Below, piece by piece: positions 1 through 11,394 of a stretch of 64,000 bases of DNA (position 1 is its first letter; every line of letters starts with the position of its first letter). The translations under genes were made by a program, and so were the position numbers. The stretch is taken from contig NC_092346.1 of assembly GCF_963676685.1 (NCBI RefSeq), positions 28,223,133 to 28,287,132 on the forward strand. The letters run 5' to 3'. Under the pieces are notes generated by a model. It worked only from the letters and a program-made list of their open reading frames with translations, made no database searches and was not told the DNA's origin. This DNA comes from Mytilus edulis. Lineage: Eukaryota; Mollusca; Bivalvia; Mytilida; Mytilidae.

Positions 1-958
1 CGATGAACTTTTTTAGAAAAAGGACGAGACGTTCTTTGACATACCCCTGGTTCATCAATTTTCTGCTCAGACACTGGTGACGTTTTACAAAGTCTGAATA
101 GGAGCTACAAGCTCTTGAATACCTAATAAGTTGGGAAATGTATATTCCATATGCAGGTGAAGTTGGTATATTACTACTAAGGTGGGGGAAATTGATAATT
201 TCAAAATTAAAATCGTCTCGTTTGTCATAGATTCTGGTACTGAGATGACTGTGTATGTCAAATTCGAGGTATAAGTCTAAAAATGAGGCAGAGGAAGCCG
301 TGTCTGTGGTCTCTTTAATTTCTAGTTCTGGTGGGTATATTAATGGAATCCAATCAGAAAAGTTCGGATTGTTAATGGAAAGAACATCATCAATATATCT
401 GAAAGTGAAATTAAATAACCTGGCTTCTTTGATCTTCTTGTTTTTGACAAGTGTCTGAAGGAACTCCGATTCATATGAAAATAAGAAGAGGTCGGCAAGG
501 AGAGGCGCACAGTTCGTTCCCATAGGAATGCCGACAATTTGTTGAAAAAGTCTACCTCCAAATTCAACAAATATGTTGTCAATAAGAAACTCCAGCATAC
601 TGATCACTTGTTCCTCTGTGTAGTATGTTTTACCCTTTTGTTCCTTATTAACAAAATCTGCCTTATGGTATCCCAAAGTGATAAATTTATAGCGTATGCT
701 ACCATTTTTATGATGAAAAGCATTGTGAATTATTTCTTTTAGACGGGTTTTCAGTTTCACATGGGGAATGGTTGTATACAAGGTTGAAAAATCAAAAGTT
801 TTAATACAAACACGTGATTCGTTCGTTTTTAACAGCATATATGACCAAAGCGACTTTTGTCCCACTGTGATTAAATATTTCATTTTCAGTTGCATCATAT
901 TCCGTTCTGTTTTTATATTACCAGTATTCCGTTCATTTCCACCGATTATCACGTTCAA
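1..958 (-). pseudogene. Reverse transcriptase region of a retroelement, cut by the left edge
   Basis: One minus-strand frame is open for about 319 codons, from just after a TAG at 959-961 to the window edge. It contains the reverse transcriptase fingers/palm signature IPMGTNCAPLLADLF (ATG of that motif at 523-521) and the catalytic box RYIDDVL (YIDD at 397-386). Further conserved-looking text follows (FLDLYLEFDI, SQLIRYSRACSSYSDF). The two aspartates of YIDD are intact. It has no start codon of its own, because the frame continues upstream of the TAG in other frames (see 959-1170), so this copy is probably dead. The clade (Penelope-like or another non-LTR type) cannot be settled without alignment. 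No host gene is evident here. Confidence 0.8.
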
Positions 959-1170
959 CTATGGATGACATAGGTAAGGCATCTTTATGAATTCCTTCCC
1001 GTTGCTGCTAATGCCACTACAAAAGAACGAAAGAATTGACAGTCTTCATCCTCCAAAATGGTATAAATTTGAATCCACCCTTTTTCTTAGAAATATGATC
1101 GTCTGTAATAGAACAAGAAAAAAGGGTCTACAAACTTTTAAAAAATACCAGCACTTTGATTTGATAGACC
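959..1170 (-). pseudogene. Decayed upstream part of the same retroelement ORF
   Basis: Continuing upstream from the TAG at 959-961, reading is recognisable but split between frames. One frame gives SSNGKEFIKMPYLCHP and ends at the TAG; the other gives GWIQIYTILEDEDCQFF and ends at a nearby TAA. The TAG lies between CHP and LNVIIGGNE and looks like a CAG-to-TAG change. A frameshift plus a nonsense codon make this a broken copy. Confidence 0.6.
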
Positions 1171-1766
1171 TGAAATGACGCGTGTTTCGTCTACATAAGA
1201 CGCATTAGTGGTGATCGAATCAAAATAGCTGGTAGTTAAATCCATAACTGTGGATTCACTATATTTTTTCGGGTACCAATTTTATTTGATTTTGTGGGTA
1301 AAGGTGATAATTTTCTATAGGCTTGAATGCCAAATCTGGTAAAACTACGAAATCAAACCTATTCAAAATATGTTTTTTTCCTCAATCAACGAAAATTGGT
1401 TCCTTAGAAAATGAGTGAAATGACAGTGCGAAGTTGATGAGCACTGAATATCAACAAGTTCCAAAAGATTGTGTCGAATTTACCTATGGGTATACATGTA
1501 TATGCCGCTGTGTCAAAAATATCGATGCTCATTCAACTGAGGTTAGTTGAAGACACCTTTGTTTGATCAAAATAGCTGCTGTACATATGTGGCATAACAA
1601 TGAATCCAATTCAAGAATCATGAAAATTGTATGAAACTATTATGGGAAATTCAATCTCGAGCCTGTGTCTATAAACTCATCTGTGCAAGCAACGTTAGAA
1701 AGAGAAAATAAATAAAATTATGGTTTCATGATAGTTATCGAAGGTACCAGGATTATAATTTAGTAC

Positions 1767-1812
1767 GCCAGACGCGCTTTTCGACTACACAAGACTCATC
1801 AGTGACGCTAAT
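1767..1812 (+). repeat. Dispersed repeat fragment, 'CGCCAGACGCG' family
   Basis: The text 'acgccagacgcgctttt...actcatcagtgacgct' recurs in diverged form at about 1176-1212, 7560-7640, 8262-8345 and 10612-10682. It is a short dispersed element with no coding capacity. Confidence 0.6.
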
Positions 1813-1926
1813 AATAAAAATATTTACAAAGCCAAACAAGTACAAAGTTGAAGAGCATTGAAATCTTTATTGAATTTAGGATGAAATTCTGTTACATGAA
1901 GGTTTTACTACTAGTATCAAATACAC

Positions 1927-2490
1927 TTAAGGTGGCTCGGGACTATTCAAAGTTTCTATCAGAAGTGCCGTATTTTTTGATATTTTATTCTTTACAGAAA
2001 GTGAATCAAGATGGTCGAAAACAAATAGGGGGTCACGGACCATTTAAGCTCAAAATTTTACTTTTAAACAGATATGTAAAAGGGACCATTTTTCAATGAA
2101 ATGATAGGGAAAATAGAGGTGTTGACATATCTTTATCGGAATATCAAAAAAACGTTCTATGACAATTGGTCCAAAACTATTATATAAAAAGCTGAAATAT
2201 AGCTTCAAAGAATGAGCAAATAAAAAACATAGGTCACCGATAAGGAAAAAAAATATTTTACCTTAAAACCCAAATGTTTGCGGGAAAATGGTGAAAATGG
2301 GTGAAATGTCATTTTGACCCTTTTACAAATACGGATAATAACGAAAATATTCTATAAGTCACATAGCTACAATGATTAAACATTTCTTATCAATCAAAAT
2401 ATTTAAATTTTTTTTATCGAATTTACAACAAATACTTTTGTAATTCATGCGTGAAATTATGCGCAGTCGAATAGTCCCGAGCCACCTTAA
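1927..2490. mobile_element. MITE with TTAA flanks and ~20-bp terminal inverted repeats
   Basis: The left end reads TTAAGGTGGCTCGGGACTAT and the right end is its reverse complement (the left repeat starts at 1927, the right one ends at 2490). The flanking TTAA is the duplication typical of piggyBac-type insertion. About 560 bp lie between, AT-rich, with no credible ORF. It is a non-autonomous DNA element; assignment to piggyBac is inference from TTAA alone. Confidence 0.65.
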
Positions 2491-2882
2491 CAATTAACAT
2501 TGTCAATTCATATCGATAAAAATTAGATCAAGGTAATATAAAGCATGCAAACCAAACATTAACACCCTAAAAGAGGGACAAAAGATATCAGAAGGACAGT
2601 CAAACTCATAAATCGAAAATAAACTGACAACTTAAAATCATATCATACCCAGTAAAGTTACCATACTGCTTAGAGAACCTTAGAAAGACCAAACCTTAAA
2701 AAAAAATACCAACAAACAAACAAAAATGAGGTCAAGGTCACATAAACCCTACTAAGGTAGGCATTTTTACCTTATATGCATTCAAAACAACAAATACACA
2801 TAGACCTATTGGCACTTCTATTAAGAGTATCTGATAAACTTGTTGAGTAAGATGAAAGATGTGTCTACTTTTTCTTTTAAGT
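2491..2882. other. Non-coding stretch with a repeat fragment
   Basis: Positions about 2570-2640 match a dispersed repeat ('agagggac.aaagatat..agaaggacagtcaaactcataaatcg'). Diverged reverse-strand fragments of this family recur near 45520-45600 and 55195-55240. I see nothing else here. Confidence 0.45.
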
Positions 2883-5536
2883 TTCCATGGAGCGATGCTG
2901 CGTCTTCTTTTTCTTTTCAATTTCCATGGAGCGATGCTTTGTCTACTTTTTCTTTAATTTTTTAATGAAGCGATATGTGTCTACTTTTCTATTCAATTTC
3001 CATGAAGCGATGTTGTGTCTACTTTTTTCTAAAGTTTCCATTGAGCGAAACTGTCTCAACTTTTTAAGTTTCGATGGAGCGATGTTGTGTCTTCTTTTTT
3101 CTCAAGTTTCCATGAAACGATGTTGTGTCTTCTTTTTTTCTCAAGTTTCCATTGAGCGATGCTGTCTCAACTATTTTCTCGAGTTTCCATGGAGCGATGC
3201 TGTCTCAACTTTTTCTCAAGTTTACATGACGCGATGCTGTCTCAACTTTTTTCTCAAGTTTCCATGGAGCGATGTTGTGTCTACATCTTTTTCCTCATTT
3301 TTCCATGGAGCGATGTTGTGTCTACTTTTTTCTCAAGTTTCCATGGAGCGATATTGTGTCTACTTTTTTTTCTCATTTTTCATCTCAAAGCGATGTTGTG
3401 TCTGCTTTTTTTCTCAAATTTCCATGGTGCGATGTTGTGTCTAGTTTTTTTTTCTCAAGTTTCCATGGAGCGATGTTGTCTCAACTATTTTCTCAAGTTT
3501 CCATGGAGCGATTATGTGTCTACTTTTTTTCTCATTTTTCAATGGAGCGATGTTGTGTCTGCTTTTTTTCTAAAATTTCCATGGATCGATGCTGTCTCAA
3601 CTTTTTTCTCAAGTTTCCATGGAGCGATGTTGTGTCTACATCTTTTTCCTCATTTTTCCATGGAGCGATGTTGTGTCTACCTTTTTCTCAAGTTTCCATG
3701 GAGCGATGTTGTGTCTCCTTTTTTTTTCTCATTTTTCATCTCAAAGCGATGTTGTGTCTCCTTTTTTTCTCAAGTTTTCATGGAGCGATGCGGTCTCAAC
3801 TTTTTTTCTCAAGTTTTCATGGAGCGATGCTGTCTCAACTTTTTTCTCAAGTTTCCATGAAGCGATGCTGTCTCAACTTTTTTCTTAAGTTTTCATGGAG
3901 CGATGCTGTCTCAACTTTTTCTCAAGATTTCATGGAGCGATGCTGTCTCAACTTTTTTCTCAAGTTTTCATGGAGCGATATTGTCTCAAATTTTTCTCAA
4001 GTTTTTATGGAGCGATGCTGTCTTAACTTTTTTCTCAAGTTTCCATGGAGCGATGCTGTCTCAACTTTTTTCTCAAGTTTTCATGGAGCGATGCTGTCTC
4101 AACTTTTTCTCAAGTTTCCATAGAGCGATGCTGTCTCAACTTTTTTCTCGTTTTTAAGGAGAGATGCTGTCTCAACTTTTTCTCAAATTTCAATGGAGAG
4201 ATGCTGTCTCAACTTTTTTCTCAAGTTTTTAAGGAGCGATGCTGTCTCAACTTTTTTCTCGTTTTTAAGGAGAGATGCTGTCTCAACTTTTTCTCAAGTT
4301 TCAATGGAGAGATGCTGTCTCAACTTTTTTCTCAAGTTTCCATGGAGCGATGCTGTCTCAACTTTTTTCTTAAGTTTTTAAGGAGCGATGCTGTCTCAAC
4401 TTTTTCTCAAGTTTCAATGGAGCGATGCTGTCTCAACTTTTTTCTCAAGTTTTCATGGAGCGATGCTGTCTCAACTTTTTTCTCAAGTTTCCATGGAGCG
4501 ATGCTGTCTCAATTTTTTTCTCAAGTTTCCATGGAGCGATGCTGTCTCAACTTTTTTCTCAAGTTTTCATGGAGCGATGCTGTCTCAACTTTTTCTCAAG
4601 TTTCCATAGAACGATGCTGTCTCAACTTTTTTCTCAAGTTTTTAAGGAGAGATGCTGTCTCAACCTTTTCTCAAGTTTCAATGGAGCGATGCTGTCTCAA
4701 CTTTTTTCTCAAGTTTCCATGGAGCGATGTTGTGTCTACATGAGTACATCTTTTTCCTCATTTTTCCATGGAGCGATGTTGTGTCTACCTTTTTCTCAAG
4801 TTTCCATGGAGCGATGTTGTGTCTACTTTTTTTCTCATTTTTCATCTCAAAGCGATGTTGTGTCTGCTTTTTTTCTAAAATTTTCATGGAGCGATGCGGT
4901 CTCAACTTTTTTTCTCAAGTTTTCATGGAGAGATGCTGTCTCAACTTTTTTCTCAAGTTTCCATGAAGCGTGCTGTCTCAACTTTTTTCTTAAGTTTTCA
5001 TGGAGCGATCCTGTCTCAACTTTTTCTCAAGATTTCATGGAGCGATGCTGTCTCAACTTTTTTCTCAAGTTTTCATGGAGCGATATTGTCTCAAATTTTT
5101 CTCAAGTTTTCATGGAGCGATGCTGTCTCAACTTTTTTCTCAAGTTTCCATGGAGCGATGCTGTCTCAATTTTTTTCTCAAGTTTTCATGGAGCGATGCT
5201 GTCTCAACTTTTTTCTCAAGTTTCCATAGAGCGATGCTCTCTCAACTTTTTTCTCAAGTTTTTAAGGAGAGATGCTGTCTCAACTTTTTCTCAAGTTTCA
5301 ATGGAGCGATGCTGTCTCAACTTTTTTCTCAAGTTTTTAAGGAGCGATGCTGTCTCAACTTTTTCTCAAGTTTCCATGAAGCGATGCTGTCTCAACTTTT
5401 TTCTTAAGTTTTTAAGGAGCGATGCTGTCTCAACTTTTTCTCAAGTTTCAATGGAGCGATGCTGTCTCAACTTTTTTCTCAAGTTTTCATGGAGCGATGC
5501 TGTCTCAACTTTTTTCTCAAGTTTTCATGGAGCGAG
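2883..5536 (+). repeat. 38-bp satellite array (~68 units)
   Basis: A tandem array of a 37-41 bp unit, consensus roughly CATGGAGCGATGCTGTCTCA followed by ACTTTTTTCTCAAGTTTC. Two variants alternate in blocks: 'gctgtctcaac' and 'gttgtgtctac'. The order of variants in about 3590-4160 recurs in about 4690-5240, so larger blocks have been duplicated. Because 38 is not a multiple of three, each plus frame cycles through the same 38-residue peptide; long overlapping frames (up to 395 codons at 4425-5612) exist in all three frames. Simultaneous openness in three frames and the periodicity argue for a satellite and not a gene. Confidence 0.92.
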
Positions 5537-5832
5537 TAGTTATATGACCACTAAAGGGGCTGAACAGTCGTTTTGTGTGAGTTTGAATCTTAGGTTCTTT
5601 ATTATATCTTAATCTATCAAAGTGAAATTTAAGGAAGGTATGTTCTTAATCATGCCAATAATAAAACACTGGCTACTGAGCTGGTGATAACATCGGGGAC
5701 TAGCAGTCCAGCAATAGCATTATCTATCCTGAGAAATGAAGCGATCAAAAAAGAAGGTTTAAGGTAGCTAAACTGATCTAAACTGATATCACATTATAAC
5801 TAAGCATTGCTGATAATTGTAAATTTCATGTG

Positions 5833-6160
5833 AATTTATAATCCGCTGACATGTTTAACCCCGCCACATTCTGTTTGTGTCTGTCACAAGACAGTAGCCT
5901 GTATTTCAGCGCTTGTCGTTTGTCGCTGAGTTACATATTTGTTTTTCGTTCATTTTTAAAAATGTATATAAATAAGGCTGTTAGTTTTATTGTTTTAGTT
6001 TATATTACATTTGTCATTTCGGAATCTTTTATAGCCGATTATGCAGTATAAGTTTTACTCATTGTTGAAGGTCGTTCGGTGACCTATAGTTGTTTATTTG
6101 TTGGTCTCTTGTGAAGAGTTGTCTGCAATCATACCACATTTCTTTTTTTTATTAGTATTT
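5833..6160 (-). repeat. Mussel dispersed repeat, family 1, reverse copy
   Basis: This is the reverse complement of the family whose forward start is GATGTGGTATGATTGCCAATG and whose end is GGGGTTAAACATGTTAGCGG. Here the order is 'catgtttaaccccgccacatt' ... 'caatcataccacat'. It faces the copy at 6184 tail-to-tail. Confidence 0.85.
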
Positions 6161-6183
6161 TGTTTTCAAGAAATTATGATGTA

Positions 6184-6600
6184 TAAAAAAGATGTGGTAT
6201 GATTGCCAATGAGACAACTGTCTACAAGAGACCAAAATGACACAGAAATTAACAACTATAGGTCACACCGTAAGGCCTTCAGCAATGAGCAAAGCCCATA
6301 CCGCTTAATCAGCCATAAAAGGCCCCGAAATGACAATGTAAAACAATTCAAACGAGAAAACTAACAGATTTCTGTACAAAAAATGAACGAAAAACAAATA
6401 TGGAACGCATAAACAAACGACAACCCACTGAATTACATGCTCCTGACTTAGGACAAGCACATACAAACATAATGTGGCGGGGTTAAACATGTTAGCGGAA
6501 TCCCAACCCTCCCCCTAACCTGGGACAGTGGTATAACAGTACAACATATGAACGAACTATTAAAATCAATTGAAAAAGGCTTACAAGTTGACGTGGCCGG
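6184..6600 (+). repeat. Mussel dispersed repeat, family 1, forward copy
   Basis: A nearly full copy from 'aaaagatgtggtatgattgccaatgag' through 'ggcggggttaaacatgttagcgg' into 'gggacagtggtataacagtac'. With the copy at 5833-6160 it forms an inverted pair separated by about 20-30 bp. Confidence 0.85.
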
Positions 6601-6716
6601 GTACTTGTATATCCCAACAACAAAAAGACACTAGGAACAGATCTGAGAGTACTGGCAGTTATCTGACAGCTAGATCAAAGCCACTCACAACTAATAAAAA
6701 ATAATCATGCATCTAA

Positions 6717-6960
6717 TAGATATAGGGAGATATGGTGTGAGTGCCATTGAATTAGACAACTCTCCATCCAAATAACAATTTAAAACAAGTAAACCATTAT
6801 AGGTCAATGTACGGCCTTCAAGACGGAGCCTTGGCTCACACCGAACAACAAGCTATAAAGGACCCCAAAATTACTAGTGTAAAACCATTAAGACTAAATT
6901 ATCAATCCGTACACATCCAACATCCAATGGATTTAGTGTAAAGACTTTATAAGCAGTCAG
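6717..6960 (+). repeat. Mussel dispersed repeat, family 2
   Basis: Starts 'gatatagggagatatggtgtgagtgcc' and continues 'acggccttcaagacggagccttggctcacaccg' and 'agctataaaggaccccaaaattac'. It is related to, but distinct from, family 1. The same family occurs interrupted at 14820-15480. Confidence 0.6.
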
Positions 6961-9140
6961 AGAAAAACATGACCTTGTGCAATGCCAAGATATTCTTTTT
7001 TAATATGACCCCCCCCCCTAAAAAAAACCCAACTAAACCATGAATAAGTGACATGAAAATATGGTAACTGTAATAATTTTCAAGATGTGAAAAACTCTCA
7101 TATTTTGTATAGATGAAAAGTCACAAATCAACATTTTATTTATAACTAAAGGTAAAATTTAGCACCGATCATTTGCAATCCAAGTTACCCAAACCACTTT
7201 ATTTTAACTTACCAAATGGATTAAATGAAATTTTGTTCTTAGGACCCAACTATATTTTCCCATAGTTTCAACTCACAAAAAACTTACCATGCAATTAATC
7301 ATGCGACTTCAAAAGTGTACTACTGCTTGAACAGGACGGACGTGAGATGTCTCGGTGGTTCTGAAATTGCCGTAAAAAATCCAGAAATCCGGAAATGTAC
7401 GGAAAACCGAAGAACATTTATGTTCAATAAAATATTAAAAATAAATATTACTTTCATTAATTTATTAGTTCAGCCACTTTAAACAAGTAACGAATTACGA
7501 CATCAACTCTGTTATAACCTCAATAATATATATACAAGAGATAACAGTTCATAAAGTTATGCCTCTGAAGTTTTTTTCTTGAATCATCTTCACCATGAAC
7601 GCTCAAAGCCGAATATTTAAAATCCAAGGATGAACAAGAACCGTAACAGCTGGACAGGTATATGACCATTTTATAAAATGCACTGCAAAGGGTGTAGATT
7701 GTAAGTTTCGTCAACACAGACGGATCTGTTTCGTCTGTGTAAGTATTTGTACACGTGAAAATAATAATAATAATCTTTTATTCGTAAGCAATACAACTTA
7801 TAGAATATAAATATTACAAATACATGTATTCAATTACATCAGTGAAATATATTTACATAGTGAACTATAATAAACAAGAACATAAGCTATGAAGCATTTT
7901 TTTTTACTTAAAATTCCCATTTCTCGAAATCCTGTTCTACTAATGTTCTTTTATAAAGAGTTGCTATTATCATTGAAATTCCCATTTTATTGATAATGAA
8001 GTTGATAAGGGTCACCAAATTTGTTTACTGGGAATCAATATTAGAATCTTCCGTACAGCATGTAAAAAGGCAAAATAATCATGACGTGGCTATATGTACC
8101 AGTCCCCGGGGGTATTATCAGCTCAGCAGTCAGTATTTCGGTACCGACATGATTTATATAAAAAAAAAATCAAATTATCCGTTTTATGTATTTTGAAACT
8201 ATTAAGAAACTAAAGTTTCAACTCCCTCAGGCAAAGTTAGCCTAAGAAGGCGTTTTTTACTCGTCTTCATAATGGCTTCAAATATTCGGCTTTGAGCGTC
8301 CCTGATGAATGTAAATCAAGAAAAGCGTTTCGGACGGTGGCGGCGCATGAATTTTATGAGTGTTGGTTTTTTTTCTTTGGGGAGGGGGGGGATGTTTAAA
8401 ATTTAGTCGTTTTTAAAGTACAACAAAGACACTTGCGTGATTTATACATACAGCATAAACAAATTCAGTGACCACTGTAACTCTCATATTAATCCAACGC
8501 CGGAAATTTCAGAGGCAACGAATTTAAGTTAACATATTAATTCTAAAGAAGATTCATTCGTATGACACGTGTCTTGAATGAGAAAAGAAAATTTAAAAGT
8601 CATTTTTTATCAAACTTTTATCTACAAAACCTTGAATTTGTTGTATAACAGAAATTATAAAAGTTACTATCTATTTTTTCCGATATTTATATCCAGTTCA
8701 TATGGTCTAAATACTGGCAAAGTAATCATAAAAAGGCGTGAGATTATCCTTTTACGTACCTACATGTATTACCTTTCATAGATTTTCAAAAAATAAGAAA
8801 AACTCCAAAAGGAAGGTCCTCAAACGGTTAACTCCATACATGATTTTGTATTTCGATGAATGGATAATCCATTCAACGGATGCTTACCTTTAAGTGGCAA
8901 ATATTACATACATTTCAGGAGGAGAATACTTTATTGTGATATGAATATGAAGCCCGCCTTGTAAGTTGTAGTAACGGTTAACCTTGAGTTTGATAGCCGT
9001 CTGACCGAATGATTTTTTGTCTGACATTTTGTCGGTCAGACAGAGTTTGGGATACACTGGGTAACAGTTAGTCACTAACATTACTCAGGATGATATGTTA
9101 TTCAACCCTGACATTTATCTTAACTCCATGCCGTCCCGTC
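6961..9140. other. Intergenic AT-rich DNA with repeat fragments
   Basis: No gene is supportable. Fragments of the 'CGCCAGACGCG/GCTCAAAGCCGAATATTT' family lie at about 7560-7640 and, inverted relative to it, 8262-8345. A short (ATA)n run is at about 7758-7775. Confidence 0.5.
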
Positions 9141-9339
9141 TTTGTTCTAACTATAAGATGGCGGGGAAGCAGCATGTACTACTAGGTCTGAGATTGAACC
9201 CAACAAACAGGAAACGACCATGCAACTACCGGGTTCATCGTTGTTCGCCAAATATCTATGAAGAGGAACATTAAAATATAATAATGAGTAGATGTCTAAA
9301 TGCAAATGAGAAAACCATCGGGCATACATAAAGACCAAA

Positions 9340-9450
9340 GGATAAAGTTGTAAGTATTTACAGTTCATCGTACGGCCTTCAACAATAGATAAAACACATA
9401 CCGCGAATAGTAAGCTAGTAAGATAAAAGGTCATAGCAATAAAAAGTGAG
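9340..9450 (+). repeat. Degenerate family 1 fragment
   Basis: 'cgtacggccttcaacaatagataaaacacataccgcgaatag' is a decayed internal part of family 1. The surrounding 9141-10260 shows no gene. Confidence 0.45.
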
Positions 9451-10260
9451 ACAATTCATTTATTTATAACACAGCAATGAAAGAAAACGAATAAGGCAAA
9501 CAGCAACATTGACAACCAAGTTCCCGGTTTGATGCTAGTACATAGGTTTATGTGAAGGAATTTGTCATACATGTCAGCGGACACTATCCTATAACCTATA
9601 ACAGTGCTTTACTAATCAGCTGAAATGGGCTTGACCTCGTCAGATCGGTCATTATGATAAAATATGAGCTGCATATGACAGAAACCAACCTTATGCAAAT
9701 GGATATCAATACATCTGTTGAAGTCATGATTTTTTGTCAGAAGTTTGTTTTTCTGTTTGAGAAGAATCAAATAGCTCATAAAAAGGCCATTACCACAATT
9801 TTTTACGATTTGAGACCCAAATAATGTCAATGCTAATGTTTCGAGTTAGTCTTTTTTGAAAATACCATGCATCTCACAAAAGTAGTTGTATATATCATAT
9901 CAATATGTTAAGCGTAGTCTCTTCTGACTAGTTCTTACCAATTTTAAATTAGTTTTTTTTATTTCAAATAACTTCGTCATTAACAATAACCTTTTTGTGT
10001 TAAAAAATATCTATGGAAATTATGAAACTGTTGAAAATTAAGCTTTTAGTGTTATAGGAATCTACAAAATAGACCAAAAATCAATTAATGCCTAATACGT
10101 GTACCTGTGTATATACCAGCATTTGCATAAACGTATTGCAGTTAATGTGTTACTGAGAGCTTTTTCAAAACTAAATTTCAATTAAAGTAAGAAATCAACC
10201 ATGTTCTCCTAGACCAAAACAGCTAACTTTGTATATAGCACATTATTCGTCATAAGCAGC

Positions 10261-10428
10261 TACAGAGACGGTTGTAGAGGTGGGTCCACCCCTCCCTGTT
10301 GTGACGGGGGAAATTTTGGTTGATCATATAGGGATTTACTTAAGCATGACTGGAGCAGACCACCTCTTAGGCAGTCAGTGACCCCTCCCCACCCCTTTAT
10401 GAAAATTTCTGGCTGGATCCACCACTGT
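10261..10428 (-). repeat. Dispersed repeat, family D ('TGGATCCACCACTG')
   Basis: Reads 'ggttgatcatatagggatttactt...gaccacctcttaggcagtcagtg...ctggctggatccaccactg'. Related copies are at 14525-14725 and 19622-19739. Its edge overlaps the last codons of the tetraspanin gene. Confidence 0.65.
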
Positions 10429-10608
10429 AAGAAAAGCACGAACTTGGAGCATGCCAAAATATAAGTATCGACAGGTTATATGACCATAAGAGTTAATGCC
10501 TCGATTTCTAATCCACAAGTCCTTCGGCATTGACTTGTAAAATTGCTTTCGGGTTTGTAACATTCTTCTCAACAAGCCGAATAAACTCATCATAGATATC
10601 AGGACAAA
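10375..10608 (-). CDS. Peripherin/ROM1-like tetraspanin, exon 3 (C-terminal)
   Basis: Proposed last coding exon, residues about 264-340 of the assembled protein. The acceptor is AAAG before 10608, and the phase (0) matches exon 2. It opens with FVLISMMSLFGLLRRMLQTRK, which completes the fourth membrane helix started in exon 2 and then gives a basic cytoplasmic tail. The stop is at 10375. The last ~17 codons lie inside dispersed repeat family D, so either the tail was captured from the repeat or the true end differs. The acceptor has a weak pyrimidine tract. Vertebrate peripherin-2 is 346 residues; this model gives 340. Confidence 0.65.
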   Translation of the reverse strand, partial: FVLISMMSLFGLLRRMLQTRKQFYKSMPKDLWIRNRGINSYGHITCRYLYFGMLQVRAFLTVVDPARNFHKGVGRGH

Positions 10609-10893
10609 CTTTTGTATATACGCCAGACGCTCGTTTCGTCTACAAAAGACTCACCAGTGACGCTCGAAAAAGTTAAAAAGGCCAACAGATTCCAACGAAT
10701 TTTCAAAAAATTGAGCTTCTGGCTTGTGCCGAGTCTCAAAAGTTAAGCATGAAGGCTGCTTATCTCACTATAACTCGTCACAACTCGGCCGATTCCGTAT
10801 ACATCCATCATAATATGGAAAGCAGAGTCCGTCGTTTGTTCATTGATCTCACTTTATTTATTTTATACATATTTATATATCTTTTATGCTTAC

Positions 10894-11119
10894 CTGTACG
10901 AAGAAGGCCATCAGAATTGCATATCCAGAAGGCAGGAGGACAACATTATCGAAGTAGTTCATCAGTATATGACTACAGCCTCTCTTTGACAAAGTATCTG
11001 TATTTTTTTTATGCAGATTGTCGTCTTTTATATCGTGATGAATGCAGGGTCTTGGTGATAAATAGTCACAACAACTAAAAGGTACACTGTCTGTGACCAC
11101 TTTTCCTTCCACTAATTTT
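10894..11119 (-). CDS. Peripherin/ROM1-like tetraspanin, exon 2 (large loop)
   Basis: Acceptor TTTTGTAG precedes 11119; donor CAG|GTAAGC follows 10894. The phase (2 in, 0 out) fits exon 1 and exon 3. It encodes the second half of the large extracellular loop with VPFSCCDYLSPRPC (residues ~200-213) and KRGC (~233-236), the cysteine pattern that separates photoreceptor-rim tetraspanins (peripherin-2 and ROM1) from ordinary tetraspanins. It ends in hydrophobic GYAILMAFFVQ, the first half of the fourth helix. I am confident of this exon because both splice sites, the phase and the family motif agree. Confidence 0.85.
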
Positions 11120-11394
11120 CTACAAAATAATAATATCTTTATTTACAAATTTAGTAATTTAAAGTAAGCAGTTGATGGAAAAATTGGTTTTTTAGCTACA
11201 ACTCAACATTTACTAAGATTCAAACCTATAAATAATAATTCACACCCTTCAATTAGTACCCAGAAAACTTTAACGAAATTGTTCATGTACCATAATTTGC
11301 TTGGTTTCCAATAATTTATTATTTACATTACATGTTTGTTTCATTATTCTGAAATTAACATTCATTTCAAGATAATTACATTTGATGTATGTTT

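Noticed and set aside
340-582. Minus-strand 80-codon frame
   Set aside because: It is an off-frame shadow of the reverse transcriptase, whose true frame carries YIDD.
2887-5612. Long plus-strand frames (up to 395 codons) with Cys/Phe-rich periodic peptides
   Set aside because: They lie wholly in the 38-bp satellite, overlap in all three frames and repeat the same text, so they are a by-product of the unit and not genes.
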